Assembly (NCBI GenBank): GCA_903899795.1 | Contig: CAIUKX010000587.1 | Location: forward strand, 1 to 10,806 | Direction of reading: 5' to 3' | DNA length: 10,806 nt | DNA from: an uncultured Flavobacteriales bacterium | GTDB taxonomy: Bacteria; Bacteroidota; Bacteroidia; Flavobacteriales_D; Crocinitomicaceae | Shown here: positions 1 through 6,765 of the stretch, piece after piece | Position numbering within the stretch: position 1 is the stretch's first letter | Layout of the letters: each line of letters opens with the position of its first letter | Translations under genes and position numbers: made by a program | Notes under the pieces: model-generated | The model's database searches: none | Told to the model about the DNA's origin: nothing | What the model saw: only the letters and a program-made list of their open reading frames with translations

Positions 1-119
1 GCTAATCTTTAATGAAAGTCAATAGGATAATAATGATCTTCAATTCGTAAGGTATACTTATTTGATTCAACCAAATTTAGTCTAACATTTTATATCTTTG
101 AGCGCGGCGATCTTATCTT

Positions 120-686
120 CTAGTCCTGAATCTTCTCGCATAGCGAGACATAATTCTCAAATAAGACTCTGCCGTGATTACCCGAAACTTCCGGGTGAAA
201 CTGAACACCAAAAAGTGGTAATTCTTTGTGTTGCATAGCTTCGTTGACACAGGCATCCGATGAAGCTACCAATGTAAATCCAGCTGGGATAGAAATCGAT
301 TCGCAATGGTCTTCCATCATTTCTACTTCGGTCGGAAGTTTGTCAAATAATGTACAAGGTTCAAAGATTTCAATCGTCTGCCAATCGCGGTCTTCTTTCA
401 TTCTTGAACCATAAGCTCCGAATGTCAAGCCGATCAATTGATGTCCGAAACAAATTCCAAGAACGGGTAGTGAAGTATTTTTTATCCACTTTATTTTTTG
501 AAGATAAGGAGTGATATCCATTTCCGTAATTAACAACGGAGCCCCCGAAATAACAACGCCTTTTTTACCGATCAGATCATTTTCTGTGAAGGAAAGAATT
601 GCAACAGTTTCAAAATCCATGAATTCATCGATACATTGTTCAATGTATGGTGTCTTTTGACTTCCGCAATCAATAATGAGTATCAT
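120..686 (-). CDS. Class I glutamine amidotransferase (GuaA N-domain-like), 188 aa
   Basis: This is a stand-alone glutamine amidotransferase domain that would hydrolyse glutamine to release ammonia for a partner synthetase. The triad is visible: nucleophile C79 in GICFGHQ, and H164 and E166 in GVQFHPE. The N-terminal MILIIDCGSQ and the SGAP at 47-50 also fit the GuaA/TrpG family. The length of about 190 aa matches a lone GATase domain with no ATP-pyrophosphatase part, so it is not a full GMP synthase. It is the last gene of a three-gene unit. Its ATG overlaps the TGA of the upstream YrdC/YciO gene by 4 nt (ATGA), which implies translational coupling and fixes the start. The true partner and substrate cannot be read from the sequence. 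A different frame just past the stop codes for a plausible peptide (see findings), so the C-terminus may be affected by a frameshift. The family call is secure and the physiological role is unknown. Confidence 0.9.
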   Translation of the reverse strand: MILIIDCGSQKTPYIEQCIDEFMDFETVAILSFTENDLIGKKGVVISGAPLLITEMDITPYLQKIKWIKNTSLPVLGICFGHQLIGLTFGAYGSRMKEDRDWQTIEIFEPCTLFDKLPTEVEMMEDHCESISIPAGFTLVASSDACVNEAMQHKELPLFGVQFHPEVSGNHGRVLFENYVSLCEKIQD

Positions 687-1306
687 AAAACAATTTGTCC
701 GATTCCCTGACGGATGATTTTCGTTTGGTCACCTGTACAATCTACAACTGTTGATGCATTTAAGTTTCCAGCTCCACCATCAATAATCATTTCGATTTGA
801 TCTTCATCTTCGTACCGCTCATAAATAGCGTAAGGATCTGCGAAATAATCTAAAAAGGTATCTTCCTCATTGTGGAGAGAAGTGGTGGCTATTGGATTTC
901 CCAATTGCTCAACAATCATCAGAATGATTTTATTATCAGGAATCCGGATTCCAATTTCTTTTTTGTTGGTATCGAAAATACGCGTGACCTCAGTTGTAGC
1001 ATTTAAGATGAAGGTAAAAGGTCCCGGAAAACTTTGTTTGAGCAATTTAAAAGTAGGGCGGTCGATGTGTTTTACGTAATCGGAAAGATTACTCAGATCG
1101 TGACAAATGATGGAAAAATTAGCTTTACTAAGTTTAATTCCTTTCATTTTCGCGAGGTTGTTGAGTGCTTTCTTACTTCGCAGATTGCACCCCATACTGT
1201 AGACTGTATCCGTTGGAAAAATAATAATTCCGTCGTTTTGAAGAATTTTTACCGCTTGATCAATCAAACGTGAATCGATGTTTTTCGGATTTATTTCGAC
1301 TAACAT
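683..1306 (-). CDS. YrdC/Sua5/YciO-family protein, YciO-like, 207 aa
   Basis: The protein has the YrdC fold, whose best-known members make threonylcarbamoyl-AMP from threonine, bicarbonate and ATP for the t6A37 tRNA modification. Visible family motifs are FPTDTVYSMGC (30-40), PGPFTFIL (94-101), GIRIPD (119-124) and STVVDC (185-190). The length of 207 aa and the pattern NFSIICHDLSNLS (63-75) resemble E. coli YciO more than TsaC. The K-x-R loop of TsaC/Sua5 (usually KGRP or similar) reads KGIK at 55-58, and the S-x-N motif reads TTSLHN at 141-146. It would normally be annotated as L-threonylcarbamoyladenylate synthase, but the subfamily makes that activity uncertain. It sits 9 nt after the lipoprotein gene and overlaps the amidotransferase gene by 4 nt, so the three are probably co-transcribed. 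Confidence 0.9.
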   Translation of the reverse strand: MLVEINPKNIDSRLIDQAVKILQNDGIIIFPTDTVYSMGCNLRSKKALNNLAKMKGIKLSKANFSIICHDLSNLSDYVKHIDRPTFKLLKQSFPGPFTFILNATTEVTRIFDTNKKEIGIRIPDNKIILMIVEQLGNPIATTSLHNEEDTFLDYFADPYAIYERYEDEDQIEMIIDGGAGNLNASTVVDCTGDQTKIIRQGIGQIVL

Positions 1307-1315
1307 GAAGTTGGA

Positions 1316-1771
1316 TTAATAAGCAATGTAGGTATGTTTTTTATTGTTTGCTCCGATAATGATTAATTTCTTATCTGTAATATCAGCTACCTGGAAAGTT
1401 TCAGATCGACTTGAATCAGCTTGAAGATGGTTCAATGTCAATTTTTTATCTTTCAAATTCCATTGACCTTTTGAAATGGGTTGAATTTTACTGATTCCTG
1501 CTTGAGCAAATTTAGGATCTATGATTGTGTCGTAGATGATAAAGTATCCGCTTTCTTCAATTGATAACACCACTTTTGTTGCTTTGTCATGTCCTTGAGG
1601 ATCATCAGCCAAAGACCATTTTCTTACAATGGGTTGAGTTTTGCTGGTTGTTTTTACATCTTCTTTTTTCGATTCAGTTTTCTCTTCTGAATTCGAATTA
1701 CAAGAAGATACAACTACAAGTGCAGTGCAGATAAATCCAATTTTTACGAATGCAGTAATCGGTGTTTTCAT
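1316..1771 (-). CDS. Predicted lipoprotein with a lipocalin-like beta-rich domain, 151 aa
   Basis: A basic start and a hydrophobic stretch (residues 8-21) lead into the lipobox VSSC, so C24 should be lipidated by the lipoprotein pathway. Residues 25-47 are polar and low-complexity, rich in S, E and K, and look like a flexible tether. Residues 48-151 alternate short hydrophobic strands with turns (for example KGQWNLKDKKLTLNH, 102-116), a pattern like small Bacteroidota lipocalin-like lipoproteins. No catalytic motif is visible and I do not recognise a specific family. It is the first gene of the unit with the YrdC/YciO protein and the amidotransferase (9 nt to the next gene). A candidate promoter and a hairpin lie upstream. 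The acidic residues soon after the lipidated cysteine could be a surface-export signal, but that is inference. Confidence 0.8.
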   Translation of the reverse strand: MKTPITAFVKIGFICTALVVVSSCNSNSEEKTESKKEDVKTTSKTQPIVRKWSLADDPQGHDKATKVVLSIEESGYFIIYDTIIDPKFAQAGISKIQPISKGQWNLKDKKLTLNHLQADSSRSETFQVADITDKKLIIIGANNKKHTYIAY

Positions 1772-1776
1772 GTCTG

Positions 1777-1807
1777 TAAAATTATACTATTTTTTTCGGA
1801 TTAACAA
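1777..1807 (-). promoter_or_regulatory. Candidate Bacteroidota-type promoter for the lipoprotein unit
   Basis: On the minus strand a TTG (1807-1805) is followed after 20 nt by TAATTTTA (1784-1777). The known Bacteroidota vegetative promoter is TTG, 17-23 nt, TAnnTTTG, so only the last base of the -7 element differs. The -7 element ends 5 nt before the ATG, so transcription would begin at or very near the start codon. This is a motif match only, in AT-rich DNA where chance matches are common. Confidence 0.3.
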
Positions 1808-1829
1808 GTGCGAATCGTAACCTGAATTG

Positions 1830-1854
1830 GAGTTATTGCCTTTTTTAATAACTC
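1830..1854. terminator. Stem-loop between the endonuclease and lipoprotein genes, possible terminator
   Basis: GAGTTATT (1830-1837) and AATAACTC (1847-1854) form a perfect 8-bp stem around a 9-nt loop. Two further A-T pairs can form beyond one mismatch. It lies between the 3' end of the mutL-to-endonuclease operon and the candidate lipoprotein promoter, where a terminator is expected. Neither strand has a clear U-run directly after the stem, so it is not a canonical Rho-independent terminator. Confidence 0.35.
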
Positions 1855-1942
1855 AAAACAAATGCATTCCCACCTGTTAATCGAAAGTTATGACCATATA
1901 CGGAAGATTTAAGTTTTGGTTACAGTTGGATAATTTGAATTT

Positions 1943-1975
1943 AAAAAATCCAAATTGCAGATAGTAAATTATCTG
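1943..1975 (-). terminator. Weak hairpin plus T-run overlapping the endonuclease stop codon
   Basis: On the minus strand CAGATA and TATCTG (arms 1970-1975 and 1958-1963 on the plus strand) form a perfect 6-bp stem with a 6-nt loop that includes the first base of the TAA stop. A run of six T follows after 9 nt (1948-1943). The stem is AT-rich and the T-run is displaced, so termination here would be weak at best. Confidence 0.25.
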
Positions 1976-3096
1976 TAGATCCAACAAGAAATGGCGCGGT
2001 GATCGCTGAACACTCCTTCCTGGATTTTGAATTGTGCCGACTTCAGTTCAGGGGAGTAGAAAATGTAATCGATTCTTCCTGCTGGTACTCGTCCAACATA
2101 GGTTGCGCCAATGCCTTTCGAGCAGTTACGGAATGCATCGGTCATTTTTTTATTGAATTGGTTGTAGGTGTAAGACAGCGGAGTATCATTGAAGTCACCG
2201 CAAATAATTACTTTATAAGGCGAAGTCTCTACATGCTGCATTACAGTCAGAGCTTGGTCTGCTCGTTTTGGAAAAGCAATTCTAAGTTTATCAAGCATCA
2301 GCCTGATTTTCGATTTGTTGATCTCAGGATTTTTACTTTTGTCACCAAAAACAGCATAATCATCTTTCTTGAATTTTATGGACTGTAAATGAACATTATA
2401 AATCCTGAAGGTGTCTTTGTTTTTCACAATGTCAGCATAAATACAGTAATTATCTGCATCGTTATTATCGTCTTTAAAAGCAACATCACCTTTCGCGATC
2501 ATCGGATATTTGGAAAGCATCGCTATACCAAAGTTTTGCCGTCCTTTTAACTTGTGACTATACCGCTCGTGATAATCCTTCGTTTTTAGAATTTGACGTA
2601 AGGTATCGCGTGTAGGAAAATTAGTGGGTTTATCCTGATGATAAAATTCCTGAAAACAAACCACATCGGGGTTTTCTCTCGCAATATAGTTGAAAATAGA
2701 GTCTCTGTATTCGTTTTTTTCTGACATGGTCCAATTGTACAAATCAAACAATCGAACATTATAACTCATTACATGAAAAACGTCTTCCTTAGCAGGTAGT
2801 GGGTCAGGATCTGAGCCAACAGCAACCATTCGGAAATGTAATTTACCACCTAATAAAATCACTGTTAAAACTACGAGAGCCCAGCGAGATCGGGCAATTG
2901 TCCAAATGATGAGAAATAAAATGGAAAGTACAAAAATGATAGGATATGCCAAACCGAAAAAGGGGAGAGGCCAAAATGTTCCAGGATGAATATAGGGACA
3001 AAGATAAGCTAGTAATAAAGCGATCAGGCAGATGACCGTCAGGACTTTAATCCACGACGAAAATCGCATGATGTTTTGAATTACCTTATTTGCCAT
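1969..3096 (-). CDS. Membrane-anchored endonuclease/exonuclease/phosphatase (EEP) family protein, 375 aa
   Basis: This is a predicted metal-dependent phosphodiesterase or phosphatase with the DNase I-like fold, tethered to the inner membrane. Three hydrophobic segments (about 16-35, 45-67 and 72-88) precede the catalytic domain. EEP motifs follow in order: SYNVR with N113, CFQE with E150, the VHLQS histidine H236, GDFND with D301 and N303, RIDYIF with D343, and SDHR with D365 and H366. All expected catalytic positions are present. The natural substrate is not evident. The reading frame stays open upstream to 3225, but that would bury 140 nt in the rhomboid 2 gene. ATG at 3096 (11-nt overlap) is chosen; ATG at 3069, 16 nt past the rhomboid stop, is a real alternative and gives 366 aa. 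It is the last gene of the mutL operon. Confidence 0.85.
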   Translation of the reverse strand: MANKVIQNIMRFSSWIKVLTVICLIALLLAYLCPYIHPGTFWPLPFFGLAYPIIFVLSILFLIIWTIARSRWALVVLTVILLGGKLHFRMVAVGSDPDPLPAKEDVFHVMSYNVRLFDLYNWTMSEKNEYRDSIFNYIARENPDVVCFQEFYHQDKPTNFPTRDTLRQILKTKDYHERYSHKLKGRQNFGIAMLSKYPMIAKGDVAFKDDNNDADNYCIYADIVKNKDTFRIYNVHLQSIKFKKDDYAVFGDKSKNPEINKSKIRLMLDKLRIAFPKRADQALTVMQHVETSPYKVIICGDFNDTPLSYTYNQFNKKMTDAFRNCSKGIGATYVGRVPAGRIDYIFYSPELKSAQFKIQEGVFSDHRAISCWIYR

Positions 3097-4009
3097 TCTT
3101 ACTGTGATTGAATAAAAAATCCTTTTCTGCTTTAGAAAGAGATTCGTATCCTGATTTTGCAATTTTGTCCAATATCTGATCGACTTTTTGTTGTCTTTGT
3201 TTGACTTCGTAGTTGTATTCCTCATCCGTCATTACACCTCCACGACCGCTACCACCTTGCTTTATGGTAAAAGTAGGTTGACGTTTGCCAAATAATTTCC
3301 GAAAGAAAGCTACTATCGATTTCATATATCTTTGGATTAAAGTTATAAAATTACTTTCACTGTGGATGTTTTGTACAGAAATAATACCAAGAACTGCACC
3401 ACCGATGTGGGCGAAGTGGGCAGTATGATCAGGGGTTGCGATTGCCAATAAATCTTTGATTAGAAAAAATGCAGCAAGAATCATCAACCGGAAAGAAAAA
3501 CCGGGTAAAATTTCTACTTTTAAGTTTGGCTTGTGAAAAGCTAAAGCAATAAAAATAGCCATAGTTGAACCGGAAGCTCCTACTACTACGGTTTGGATGC
3601 CTTCAAAAATAGGAAAGATTTCATGAGCAATCATTTCAAAGATACCGCCTATAACTCCTCCCAAAATATAGGTATATAAAAGTCGGGAGCGATTAAAAAC
3701 TTGTTCAAATGCCCTTCCTGCAAAATAAAGCATCAGCATATTGAAGAACAGGTGAAAAAAATCAAAATGGGCGAAAATACTTGTAAACAACCCCCAGGGT
3801 TTAACGATAAATCCTGAGAAACTAGTATCAAGCGTAAAAAGCGCGTTTAATATCTCCACTTGAATATCACCTAACATCAGTCTTCCAAAAGACTTAATCA
3901 AGGCAATAAATACAAAAACAATAAGGTTGACGAAGATCAACTTCATTGTCATCCCACCGTTTGAAAACTGATGTTTTAATTCTTCTATGAGTGTTCGTTC
4001 TGTTTGCAT
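3086..4009 (-). CDS. Rhomboid family intramembrane serine protease 2, 307 aa
   Basis: Rhomboids cleave transmembrane proteins within the membrane using a Ser-His dyad. Here the serine is S146 in GASGS (144-148) and the histidine is H201 in AHIGGA (200-205). The supporting HxxxN at H86 to N90 lies in the second membrane helix. About six hydrophobic segments span residues 22-215. A soluble C-terminal tail of roughly 90 residues ends in a conserved-looking helical block (about 262-303, with DKIAKSGYESLS), an extension I associate with Bacteroidota rhomboids. The start is chosen at 4009 because the preceding rhomboid's TGA and this ATG share one base (TGATG). An in-frame ATG at 4042 would add 11 residues and overlap the upstream gene by 34 nt. 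Substrate unknown. Confidence 0.9.
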   Translation of the reverse strand: MQTERTLIEELKHQFSNGGMTMKLIFVNLIVFVFIALIKSFGRLMLGDIQVEILNALFTLDTSFSGFIVKPWGLFTSIFAHFDFFHLFFNMLMLYFAGRAFEQVFNRSRLLYTYILGGVIGGIFEMIAHEIFPIFEGIQTVVVGASGSTMAIFIALAFHKPNLKVEILPGFSFRLMILAAFFLIKDLLAIATPDHTAHFAHIGGAVLGIISVQNIHSESNFITLIQRYMKSIVAFFRKLFGKRQPTFTIKQGGSGRGGVMTDEEYNYEVKQRQQKVDQILDKIAKSGYESLSKAEKDFLFNHSKNGK

Positions 4010-4794
4010 CACCAAAAGTTTTTTCGATCGGTTTTTCTCCATATAAAGAGCAGGATTGCTCCTGCAATAGCTCCACCAACGTGTGCCAAATGTGCTATTC
4101 CATCTCCACCTGAACCATTGAAGCTTAAATACACTTCGAGTAGAAAATATCCTCCAACCATATATTTTGCTTTGACAGGAATAGCGCCATAAATATAGAA
4201 TTCTGTATTAGGTAATAAGATTGCAAAAGCAGCCATTATACCAAAGATAGCTCCTGAAGCTCCTAACATTGGTGTACTACAGTAATTGAGATATTTTACA
4301 ATAGCGTTGGGATTTAATTGATTAGCATTACTAAGTGTATTTAAATATTCTATTGATCGGTTAAAAACTTGATCTTTGGTTTCACTGGTTTTTATGATTT
4401 GATCAAGTGCATCTACGTTTATGAGGTGAGAAAATGAATTTTTCAATTCAAAAATTTGATATGCACCAATGATGTTATATAAGGCAAAAGCACCTAAAGC
4501 ACTGATTAGATAAAAAATAAAAAAACGTTTTGGTCCCCATAATCTTTCCAGATGAGATCCAAGCATAAGAAGAAGCCACATGTTTAGTAAAATGTGCATA
4601 AATCCACCATGCATAAAAAAATGTGTTACCATTTGAAATGGCTTAAAGGATGGTGAATTCACATAATAAGCGCCTAGTATTCTACCTAAATCAAGACCTC
4701 GACTTTCAAAAAATAAAGTAAGGATAAATAACATCACATTCAACAAGAGAATGTTCTTTGTAACCTGGGGGATATTGTTTAAAAATGAAAACAT
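4009..4794 (-). CDS. Rhomboid family intramembrane serine protease 1, 261 aa
   Basis: This is a second, distinct rhomboid directly upstream of the first. The dyad is S180 in GASGA (178-182) and H238 in AHVGGA (237-242), with H67 and N71 in the HxxxN helix. Six hydrophobic segments are expected at about 12-29, 55-80, 90-111, 176-195, 209-224 and 233-252. A polar stretch of about 60 residues (113-173) separates helix 3 from the serine helix. That is longer than the equivalent loop in minimal GlpG-type cores and could be a soluble cap or substrate-recognition element (inference). It lacks the C-terminal tail of its neighbour. It starts 3 nt after the mutL stop and ends in a TGATG junction, so it belongs to the mutL operon. 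Confidence 0.92.
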   Translation of the reverse strand: MFSFLNNIPQVTKNILLLNVMLFILTLFFESRGLDLGRILGAYYVNSPSFKPFQMVTHFFMHGGFMHILLNMWLLLMLGSHLERLWGPKRFFIFYLISALGAFALYNIIGAYQIFELKNSFSHLINVDALDQIIKTSETKDQVFNRSIEYLNTLSNANQLNPNAIVKYLNYCSTPMLGASGAIFGIMAAFAILLPNTEFYIYGAIPVKAKYMVGGYFLLEVYLSFNGSGGDGIAHLAHVGGAIAGAILLFIWRKTDRKNFW

Positions 4795-4797
4795 ATT

Positions 4798-6630
4798 CTA
4801 AAATTTTTGAGCTATTTCGTCCATAGTGACTGTTTCTATTATTTTTTTACCTGAAGGAGTGAATGAATGTTCTGAACATTGAAACAATTCACTGACTAAC
4901 AATTCACAGGCTTCTTTTGTCATGTTTACTTTCTTTTTCATCGAAGACGATTTTGCAATGGAGCCGATCAATAAATGTGCGATATCTCCTTTGTCAATAT
5001 CTCTGAACGAAAGTGTTGAAAGTATGTTGTCCAAACAATCATTAATACTTTCTTCGGGAATAATCGAAGGTACAGCATTCACTAGCATATTGCCTTCAAT
5101 GAATTCCGTTTCAAATCCGAGGCGGTTCAAGAGTGTTGAATTGGAAATCCATTCGCTTTTTTCGCCTGCTGAAACTTCCTTTTCATACGGGAAAAGTAAT
5201 TTTTGTGATTGAATGGGATTTATGATAAAGGCCGACATCATTCGATCGTAGACAATTCGCTCCTGAGCTCGTCGGTGGTGAATGACCATTATGCCCGACT
5301 TACAAGGTGTGAATACATAATTTCCTCTGATGATGAAATCCTTGGTTTCTACTTCTTCGATTTCCAGATCCAATTCTTGTGGTTCAACGTTCGGAGTCTC
5401 TTCCTTGATCGAATAAAAGTTGGCCCAATCTTGTTGATTGATTTCTGAGTTTCCAAATCCTTCCGCTCGGATTGCTTTCGTAAAACCTGAACTTGTACTC
5501 GGTTTGGAATAAGAGGTTGTTGTATTGAAAGGATTGTAGTTTTCGTTGACGATGATTTTGGGCTGAACCGGCATTTGAGTGTTCATCGTATGGGGTAAAT
5601 CAAAACTTGTTTCACGGTTGAAATCCAAGGTAGGAGCGATGTTGTATTTACCTAACGCCTGACGAATGCTACTCAAAATAATAGCGTAAATCAAACGGTC
5701 TTCTTCGAATTTAATCTCTGTTTTCGTCGGGTGGACATTGACATCAATTTTCTGAGGATTAACCGTCAAATATAAAAAGTAAGAAGGAAATGTTTTCGGA
5801 GGAATCAGTCCGTCAAAAGCTTGTGTAATGGCATGATTGAAAAACGAATCTTTGAAATAACGGTCGTTGACAAACAAAAATTGTTCGCCGCGTTTTTTCT
5901 TTGCAAATTCAGGTTTCCCAACAAATCCTTTCAATTCAACAATATCTGTCGATTCGTCGATTGGAACCAATTTTTCATTAGAACTTTTTCCTAAGATATC
6001 GACCACACGTTTTTTCAAGACACAGGAAGGCAGGTTGTAAATTTCCGTATCATTGTGTCGAATCGTTAAAGCTACTTCGGGATGTGCCAAAGCGATGCGT
6101 TCGAAATCATCTAAAATGTGGCGAAATTCAATCCCGTCTGATTTCAGGAAATTTCGTCGCGCCGGAACATTGTAAAACAAATTCTTTACTTCAAAAGAAG
6201 TTCCTGTTGGATTAACAATCGGTTCTTGTTTGGTGATTTTACTTCCTTCAATTTGAACCAGACTTCCCAACTCATCCTCTTGAAGTTTGGTTTTGAGCGT
6301 AACATGAGCAATCGCTGCTACGGATGCCAGAGCTTCACCTCTGAATCCTTTGGTGGTTAAAGTGAATAAATCTTCCGCTTTAGAAACCTTGCTGGTAGCA
6401 TGACGTTCGAAGCACATACGCGCATCAAAGGGCGACATTCCTTTGCCATTATCGACGATCTGGATGAGTGTTTTTCCAGCGTCTTTAATTACGACGTCAA
6501 TTTTTGTAGCACCTGCATCAATCGCATTTTCAACCATTTCTTTCACCACAGATGAAGGACGTTGTATAACTTCCCCTGCTGCAATCTGGTTGGCAATGTG
6601 ATCGGGTAATAATTTTATTATGTCACTCAT
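4798..6630 (-). CDS. mutL: DNA mismatch repair protein MutL, 610 aa
   Basis: MutL couples mismatch recognition by MutS to strand excision. The GHKL ATPase domain is complete: IAAGEV (16-21), catalytic E31 and N35 in KEMVENAIDAG, DNGKGM (60-65), the ATP lid GFRGEAL (95-101), and VNVHPTKTEIKF (297-308) at the end of the transducer domain. A poorly conserved linker covers about 330-428. The C-terminal dimerisation domain (about 430-610) is present, but the endonuclease motif DQHA(x)2E(x)4E is replaced by HHRRAQERIVYD at 451-462. The late CPHGRP-type motif is also absent, that region reading CSEHSF from C585. The protein is therefore probably non-nicking. It is the first gene of the operon with both rhomboids and the EEP protein, and 135 nt separate it from the upstream DUF2130 gene. 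Confidence 0.97.
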   Translation of the reverse strand: MSDIIKLLPDHIANQIAAGEVIQRPSSVVKEMVENAIDAGATKIDVVIKDAGKTLIQIVDNGKGMSPFDARMCFERHATSKVSKAEDLFTLTTKGFRGEALASVAAIAHVTLKTKLQEDELGSLVQIEGSKITKQEPIVNPTGTSFEVKNLFYNVPARRNFLKSDGIEFRHILDDFERIALAHPEVALTIRHNDTEIYNLPSCVLKKRVVDILGKSSNEKLVPIDESTDIVELKGFVGKPEFAKKKRGEQFLFVNDRYFKDSFFNHAITQAFDGLIPPKTFPSYFLYLTVNPQKIDVNVHPTKTEIKFEEDRLIYAIILSSIRQALGKYNIAPTLDFNRETSFDLPHTMNTQMPVQPKIIVNENYNPFNTTTSYSKPSTSSGFTKAIRAEGFGNSEINQQDWANFYSIKEETPNVEPQELDLEIEEVETKDFIIRGNYVFTPCKSGIMVIHHRRAQERIVYDRMMSAFIINPIQSQKLLFPYEKEVSAGEKSEWISNSTLLNRLGFETEFIEGNMLVNAVPSIIPEESINDCLDNILSTLSFRDIDKGDIAHLLIGSIAKSSSMKKKVNMTKEACELLVSELFQCSEHSFTPSGKKIIETVTMDEIAQKF

Positions 6631-6638
6631 TTTTTTAT

Positions 6639-6713
6639 AATGTTTGATGTTGAATTTTAAATTTTAAATACTTAATTGATTACCTAACAATTCAACATTC
6701 AAAATTTAACATT
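6639..6713. repeat. AT-rich inverted repeat between the DUF2130 gene and mutL
   Basis: ATGTTGAATT (6647-6656) and AATTCAACAT (6689-6698) are perfect 10-nt inverted arms 32 nt apart. An outer pair, AATGTT (6639-6644) and AACATT (6708-6713), extends the structure. The right half also contains two tandem variants, TTCAACATTCA (6691-6701, allowing the shared A) and TTTAACATTCA (6705-6715). The spacer itself (6631-6765) has no credible gene. It could act as a weak terminator for DUF2130 or as mutL leader structure, or be replication-slippage debris. No promoter match was convincing. Confidence 0.6.
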
Positions 6714-6765
6714 CACAACTGATCATTAATCGTTCCATCTTCATTTTTCTGACAAATCGACAGAC

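Noticed and set aside
60..76. Hairpin ATTTG/CAAAT downstream of the amidotransferase
   Set aside because: It has only 5 AT-rich base pairs and no following T-run, so it is indistinguishable from chance.
3097..3225. N-terminal extension of the EEP protein (43 residues)
   Set aside because: The extra segment lies wholly within the rhomboid 2 coding sequence and is polar and low-complexity. The membrane segments start only after the downstream ATGs.
4010..4042. Upstream ATG for rhomboid 2
   Set aside because: The TGATG overlap at 4009 is the simpler start, and the extra 11 residues are encoded over the end of rhomboid 1.
4922..5448. Plus-strand frames of 96 and 79 aa inside mutL
   Set aside because: They are antisense shadows of a well-conserved mutL coding sequence.
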